This document shows, piece by piece, positions 50,898-54,780 of a stretch of DNA of 54,780 bases (position 1 is its first letter; each line of letters opens with the position of its first letter). Under the pieces are notes generated by a model. It made no database searches and was not told the DNA's origin. It saw nothing but the letters and a program-made list of their open reading frames with translations. Source of the stretch: Paracoccus sediminis (GTDB lineage: Bacteria > Pseudomonadota > Alphaproteobacteria > Rhodobacterales > Rhodobacteraceae); contig NZ_FZNM01000019.1 of NCBI RefSeq assembly GCF_900188295.1, positions 1 to 54,780 on the forward strand, read 5' to 3'. The position numbers and the translations under genes are program-made.

Positions 50898-51202
50898 CAG
50901 CTGAACACCGACCGCAAATCGGCAACGAAGCCAGGCGCACCGAACACCAGCAAAGCGCCCAACGCGATCATCAGCACCCACATCCAACTGATCTTGTTGA
51001 ACGCAGCCGCGAACCCGGCCAGCACAATCGCCACCGTGAAGAACACGGTAGCGATATTGCCGCGAATCCAAGTTGTAAAACCGGTGCCGACCGTATCGGC
51101 CTTGGAGAAATCAACGGCAGATTGCGCCAGGGCATCGCCCGCAATTCCCGTCACGACGAGGGCTGCTGCAAGAGCCAGCATCAGGGAGTAGTTTTTCGTC
51201 AC
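50897..51202 (-). CDS. virB2: VirB2 major pilin
   Basis: The 101-residue protein has a long signal peptide (LMLALAAALVVTGIAGDALA|Q). A mature pilin follows with two hydrophobic helices (IATVFFTVAIVLAGFAAAFN and WMWVLMIALGALLVFGAPGF) joined by a short KIS loop, as in VirB2/TrbC pilins. The gene lies 16 bases after virB1 and overlaps virB3. Confidence 0.93.
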   Translation of the reverse strand: MTKNYSLMLALAAALVVTGIAGDALAQSAVDFSKADTVGTGFTTWIRGNIATVFFTVAIVLAGFAAAFNKISWMWVLMIALGALLVFGAPGFVADLRSVFS

Positions 51203-51217
51203 AGGAAAAATCCTTTT

Positions 51218-51988
51218 CTATTGGCGCAGGATGCGGTCGCGCTCCGCGAGGACGCGGATCACGTAATCACGGGTTTCGCGATAGGGTGGGACGCTGTTGC
51301 GGTATTTCTGCACCGCGCCCGGCCCGGCGTTGTAGGCGGCGAGGGCCAGCATTGGGGAGCGAAATGTCTGGAGCTGATTGAGCAGGTAGCGCGCGCCGCC
51401 ATCGAGATTTTGAACCGGATCGTGTGGATTAACCCCAAGCTTCGCCGCCGTGCCCGGCATCAGTTGCGCGTAGCCGATAGCCCCCTTGTGGCTTCGCGCG
51501 CGTGGATTGAAGCGCGACTCCTGCCAAACGAGCGCCTGGAACAGCGCCGCCCATTCCTGCGGTGCGATGTTGTTGAGTTTGAGGGCAGGATGGTGCTGGT
51601 AGCGCAATGCAACGCTGCGAACGGCAGCAATGCCTGCCGCGTGCCCCGGATTGGACGGGATTGCCGCCCGAGATGCCGCGCGAGGTTCGAGCAGCATCAT
51701 TGCATCGGCTTCAAAGTCTGCAACTTCCAGATCAGTTGTCGCCACCTTGGGCTGTAGCGGGACAATCAAGCGACCTGCGGCATCGTATCGTTGCACGGAA
51801 CTGGTTCGCGATCCGCCGATCTGCTTTCCGCCAGCATCGAAGCGGATCACATCTGCCTCAGCAGGAGCTATCGTCACTGCGGCGGCAAGCAGGGCGGCAC
51901 AGGCAGCGTCAATCCACCGGCGGGTTCGCACCGCGCTTTCGATTCGAGCGTCGGCCACCTGCCCGCATGGGAAGATTGACGCCATCAT
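51218..51988 (-). CDS. virB1: VirB1 lytic transglycosylase
   Basis: The double ATG at 51988/51985 gives about 256 residues. After a signal-like segment ([18 protein letters not shown]) comes the catalytic domain: [20 protein letters not shown] (Glu catalytic), [20 protein letters not shown] and [19 protein letters not shown]. It cuts peptidoglycan locally to let the T4SS through. Its start lies within the end of the upstream small membrane protein gene (overlap about 80 bases). It is the second transglycosylase of the operon, besides the fusion at 47.0-48.2 kb. Confidence 0.9.
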   Translation of the reverse strand: MMASIFPCGQVADARIESAVRTRRWIDAACAALLAAAVTIAPAEADVIRFDAGGKQIGGSRTSSVQRYDAAGRLIVPLQPKVATTDLEVADFEADAMMLLEPRAASRAAIPSNPGHAAGIAAVRSVALRYQHHPALKLNNIAPQEWAALFQALVWQESRFNPRARSHKGAIGYAQLMPGTAAKLGVNPHDPVQNLDGGARYLLNQLQTFRSPMLALAAYNAGPGAVQKYRNSVPPYRETRDYVIRVLAERDRILRQ

Positions 51989-52247
51989 ACCCCAAGCCGA
52001 CGAGCAGGCTGATAACACCGATGATTGTCTTGATTTCGCGAGGCTGCTTGGTTTTGCGCTGCGTGACCAAGACCATTTCCGACTCGCCATCTGGTGAGAC
52101 AGCCCGGATGTTCCACTTCCCCATGAAATACTGTCCTGTGTATTGAGGGTCGTCCACGCACACGACCTCTGTCGTGTAGCCCTGATCGACCAACTCTCGC
52201 AGACCTTCTTCTGACACACCGTTCGTCAACTCTATCTTGGTTGGCAT
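51909..52247 (-). CDS. Small protein at the head of the virB operon
   Basis: The 112-residue protein starts [21 protein letters not shown] soluble part contains [20 protein letters not shown] and [21 protein letters not shown] short hydrophobic segment ([20 protein letters not shown]) and a basic tail follow. The tail overlaps virB1 in another frame and may be partly run-on. No family recognised. As first gene of the operon it may regulate or tune T4SS production. The promoter should lie in 52250-52420, which it shares with the divergent gene at 52430. Confidence 0.6.
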   Translation of the reverse strand: MPTKIELTNGVSEEGLRELVDQGYTTEVVCVDDPQYTGQYFMGKWNIRAVSPDGESEMVLVTQRKTKQPREIKTIIGVISLLVGLGYDGVNLPMRAGGRRSNRKRGANPPVD

Positions 52248-52429
52248 TTACGTTGTGGTCCTTCCTCACCGGCTGGTTTGGGGGCCATGCCCCTTGCTAC
52301 GACACGAGTCCCGCACTATCAATACTTTGTTTTTGATCTACAGAAGTCGCCTTCCGCACATTCATCGGAAACAAACATAGGATCAAAGACATAGAATGGT
52401 CAGCTATCCATAAAGGCAGCTTGAAGATC

Positions 52430-52741
52430 ATGTGGAAAATACAGAGCTGTTGCTGTTCAGCAACAATCATTGCTGCTCTCGCAGCGGCCGCACCAGTCTG
52501 CGTCCCGCCTGTAGCTCCGTTCATGCCCGAAAGTGACGCTACGTTCAAGGAATATGCTGACTTAGTTAATAGCGATTTTGAACGCTACTTCTCTGAATTA
52601 TCGACATATTCTTCTTGCCTTCATCATGCTCATACCGAGCTTCTTGCAGAAGCACAGGCTGTGTCGCAGCTTCATAGGGAGTTCCTGGCACGTGCGGAAG
52701 CACTTGGCGTCACACGAAAGGCTGCAACACCCTCGGAGTAG
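52430..52741 (+). CDS. Small secreted helical protein of unknown function
   Basis: The ATG at 52430 gives 103 residues; a TTG at 52421 is an alternative start. A Cys-rich signal-like start (IQSCCCSATIIAALAAAAPV) is followed by a helical, acidic part (SDATFKEYADLVNSDFERYF, AHTELLAEAQAVSQLHREFL). No domain recognised. It is divergent from the virB operon and more AT-rich than it. It may be a periplasmic partner of the T4SS or an entry-exclusion-like factor (speculative). Confidence 0.55.
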   Translation: MWKIQSCCCSATIIAALAAAAPVCVPPVAPFMPESDATFKEYADLVNSDFERYFSELSTYSSCLHHAHTELLAEAQAVSQLHREFLARAEALGVTRKAATPSE

Positions 52742-52833
52742 TCCGCCCGAGACATGGATTAAAATCATAGTATTGCAGGAACGTTTTTAGGTTGTTATCA
52801 AAAATACAGCCGTGTGTCGCACGAGGATTCTCG

Positions 52834-53403
52834 ATGAAGCGATCTTTAAATCTTGCAGCCGCCTGTGCGATTGCTGGCGCGAGCGCCTCAATTGCCCCGG
52901 CACAAGCGTACCCGATTGATTGCGCAATCCTTCTCTGCATGGCAGGCGGCTTTCCCGCGTCAGTCGAGTGCAGCCGGGCCAAGGCAGAAGTGATCCGCAG
53001 AATCACGCCCTGGCCGGTTGAGCCGCCGCTGCAACTCTGGCGGTGCCCAATGGGTGGCGGTGGCATGAGCCTCCCAAGTGGAGGTGGATCTGACAGCATC
53101 CCGCCCGAGGTCGCCCAATATCGTGACGCCATCGAACTCTGGCAGCTTTCCAAGCATGTGACGAACGGCAGCGGAGGACGAGACGTTTACACCAGCACGG
53201 CTCGCTACGGGTATGCGCCTTCGTCTGGTGATTGGGTCCGGTTTCCAGCCCATGACGACGAGTTGCCCGAATGGCTCGATGACACGATCAGGCAGAAGAC
53301 CGGCAGAGGATTTCAGGACGAGTATGGTCGAGCCTTCAGGAGCATCGTGGTTCGAATGCAGGACTACACAGGCGCCTACATGACCGAGTGGGTGAGCTAC
53401 TGA
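52834..53403 (+). CDS. Secreted TrbM/KikA-like protein
   Basis: From ATG 52834 (GAGG upstream) the protein has 189 residues. Signal peptide KRSLNLAAACAIAGASASIA is followed by CAILLCMAGGFPASVECSRA, IRRITPWPVEPPLQLWRC, then a Gly/Ser-rich linker and a second half with YTGAYMTEWVSY at the end. The Cys-x4-Cys-x-Gly-Gly-Phe-Pro...Cys...Pro...Cys pattern resembles TrbM/KikA proteins found with conjugation systems. This is inference from pattern alone. A tight GC palindrome follows at 53529. Confidence 0.55.
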   Translation: MKRSLNLAAACAIAGASASIAPAQAYPIDCAILLCMAGGFPASVECSRAKAEVIRRITPWPVEPPLQLWRCPMGGGGMSLPSGGGSDSIPPEVAQYRDAIELWQLSKHVTNGSGGRDVYTSTARYGYAPSSGDWVRFPAHDDELPEWLDDTIRQKTGRGFQDEYGRAFRSIVVRMQDYTGAYMTEWVSY

Positions 53404-53528
53404 TGAATTGCCGCCGAGGTCTACACAAAGAATTGCCGCTAAGCCCCTGCTGGCGTAGGCTGTTCGGCAAAATGCCCGAAACGGGAGGGACGAGCGGAAT
53501 CGGATAAACACCAGCCCATAAAGGAAAC

Positions 53529-53542
53529 CCCCCGCGCGGGGG
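53529..53542. terminator. GC palindrome, terminator-like
   Basis: CCCCCGCGCGGGGG is a perfect 14-base palindrome about 125 bases after the TrbM-like gene. It folds to a GC stem but has no T-tract, so it is only a possible factor-assisted terminator. The rest of 53404-53675 shows no gene. Confidence 0.35.
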
Positions 53543-53675
53543 TCCGCACGAGGGGGCTTGGGAAGCATAACACAGGTTTGGCGACCTGAATTAGCAAGAC
53601 ATCTCACCTGCTATAGTTAGCTGCCTACTCCCGGAAATCAAGAGCAAAAAGCGCATCTGTGCGACCGGATGAGGC

Positions 53676-54467
53676 TTGCCTGCGGACACCGCGCTTCTTG
53701 TGACACAGGAGCAGCACTTGACGACTGTAGCAGCCGCAGCAGGCGGCGATTTTTTCAGATGCCTTGGCGTTCTGGCCCAGGCTTGCACCGACGCGCGCCC
53801 TCAAGGCCGGACGCGCTTGCACCGCAACTCTCACCGGGCGGGTGCCTGTGAAGCCACATTCTGGCGCAGCACCACGCGGCAGGAGGTGCAGAAGATCATC
53901 AAGGCGGCGCAGCGATACGAGCTGCACGGCCGCAAGCCCGGCAGACGCAACGGACCCTTGGGAAGCATCGCCTTGGAGATCCTGGCGCTGTTCGGCAATC
54001 TGATCAGCTTCAAGACAGGACGGCTGGACCCTTCCCTTGATTGGATCATGGGCAGGTTGAAGCGGTCGAGGGACGCCGTTGTTCGCGCCTTGAAGGCGCT
54101 GCGTGACAACGGCTTTCTGGATTGGCTGCGTCGGTTCGAGCCAACTCCGAATAAAGGCCGTGGCCCTCAGGTCCGGCAGGTCAGCAACGCTTATCGTCTT
54201 TTCGCACCCAAGCGTGCCCTGGCACTTCTCGGTCGCTGGTCCGGACGTCCTTACCTGCCAGATGACGATGCCGCTGCACGGGCTGACAGGAAGGCCATCG
54301 AGGCCGAGTATGTGGCATCGCTCGATCTGGGGGCGTTCGCCAGTTTCCAGTGTGGTGACTCACCTCTCGGGAGGGCACTGGCGCAGATGGGTCAAGCCCT
54401 GGACTTACGCGAGTCTGCCAAGCGGACTGAATCCCAGTCTACCTCTTATTCTTATGTCCCGATGTAG
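53676..54467 (+). CDS. Winged-helix plasmid protein, replication/regulation-like
   Basis: A TTG start at 53676 gives up to 263 residues; a GTG at 53700 is another option. The front 60 residues are variable. TTRQEVQKIIKAAQRYELHG and the well-formed block GRRNGPLGSIALEILALFGN follow. The winged helix-turn-helix is SLDWIMGRLKRSRDAVVRAL plus LRDNGFLDWLRRFEP. GPQVRQVSNAYRLF follows. Proteins with this block are common on alphaproteobacterial plasmids and are often annotated as helix-turn-helix or replication proteins. No iteron array was recognised beside it, so the replication role is unproven. Confidence 0.7.
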   Translation: MPADTALLVTQEQHLTTVAAAAGGDFFRCLGVLAQACTDARPQGRTRLHRNSHRAGACEATFWRSTTRQEVQKIIKAAQRYELHGRKPGRRNGPLGSIALEILALFGNLISFKTGRLDPSLDWIMGRLKRSRDAVVRALKALRDNGFLDWLRRFEPTPNKGRGPQVRQVSNAYRLFAPKRALALLGRWSGRPYLPDDDAAARADRKAIEAEYVASLDLGAFASFQCGDSPLGRALAQMGQALDLRESAKRTESQSTSYSYVPM

Positions 54468-54750
54468 AACGAAGGCGTGACACAGATGCACTCAGACTGA
54501 TCCGTCAGCTTTGACGGCACCCGAGCATGGCTATGAACATAGCCTGTGGAAGCCGCACGGCACATCAGAACTGTCGCACAAGCTGAACCATCCCAATGAA
54601 GATGGTGTTATGATAATTGGGCAAATCATTGAAAGTAAACCATTATTTCTCCATAATCATGGTTATCTGCCAAGGGCTGGCAGCGCGGGTGGATTCACAA
54701 ACGAAGTGCAAATGCCAAAGTAATACAGGTATTTGCATTGAGGTTGACGA

Positions 54751-54780
54751 ATGGCTTCCCACTACCAGCACCTGAGCTTT
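54751..54780 (+). CDS. Start of an IS30-like transposase, cut by the window edge
   Basis: After a good ribosome site (GAGG about eight bases upstream) the last ten codons read MASHYQHLSF, the way many IS30-family transposases begin (HYxHLSxEER). Only ten residues are visible, so this rests on N-terminal similarity alone. The stretch 54468-54750 before it contains AT-rich sequence and short palindromes but no convincing gene. Confidence 0.4.
   Translation, partial: MASHYQHLSF

Noticed and set aside
54511..54723. 70-residue frame near the right edge
   Set aside because: No ribosome site or recognisable pattern; it lies in AT-rich DNA before the IS30-like gene.
1..54780. CRISPR arrays, rRNA genes, repABC replication genes
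   Set aside because: No regularly spaced repeats, no rRNA-like sequence and no RepA/RepB/RepC proteins were found in the window.

Overview
The window looks like part of a conjugative plasmid, or a plasmid-like integrative element, of an alphaproteobacterium, most plausibly a Rhodobacterales such as Paracoccus or Rhodobacter. The reasons are the high GC content, a GAAC-N7-GAAC LexA box in front of imuA-imuB-dnaE2, and a complete alphaproteobacterial virB-type type IV secretion system with VirC1-, VirC2- and VirD2-like partners. No rRNA, no ordinary tRNA and no CRISPR array was seen.

Layout. 0-4 kb: scrambled accessory DNA with two serine recombinases, broken genes, a lysozyme inhibitor, a res-like site and a VapBC-type toxin-antitoxin pair. 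4.6-9.1 kb: a visibly AT-richer, defence-like segment. It holds a HEPN-type protein gene directly preceded by a tRNA-shaped RNA with a greatly enlarged anticodon loop and its own promoter, plus a PHP/SMC-like ATPase of the TrlF type. 9.8-18.1 kb: a DNA-damage block (nuclease, SRAP protein with a lost start codon, IS110 element, imuA-imuB-dnaE2). 18.3-24.9 kb: a one-polypeptide restriction-modification enzyme, a secreted protein, a LuxR-type regulator and a second IS110 element with a candidate bridge RNA. 24.9-34.0 kb: probable conjugative leading region (DUF3768 protein, ParB-like protein, ArdC antirestriction protein, small zinc proteins, small regulators), containing three copies of a structured non-coding module. 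34.0-36.3 kb: VirC2/VirC1-like genes and the probable oriT. 36.3-40.8 kb: relaxosome protein, relaxase and coupling protein on the plus strand. 40.8-52.2 kb: virB1-B11 on the minus strand. 52.4-54.8 kb: two secreted proteins, a winged-helix plasmid protein and the first codons of an IS30-like transposase at the right edge.

How it works together. The relaxase nicks oriT with MobC/VirD1- and VirC-like helpers, the VirD4-like protein delivers the strand to the VirB channel, and the leading region (antirestriction, ParB-like) enters first. Its plus-strand genes are oriented so that the transferred strand would be their template, which fits the repeated hairpin modules being single-strand promoters. 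The remaining cargo is defence and SOS mutagenesis.

Best candidates for something undescribed: the tRNA-like RNA plus HEPN gene at 4.66-5.88 kb, and the three-copy hairpin module at 24.9, 30.6 and 34.0 kb.
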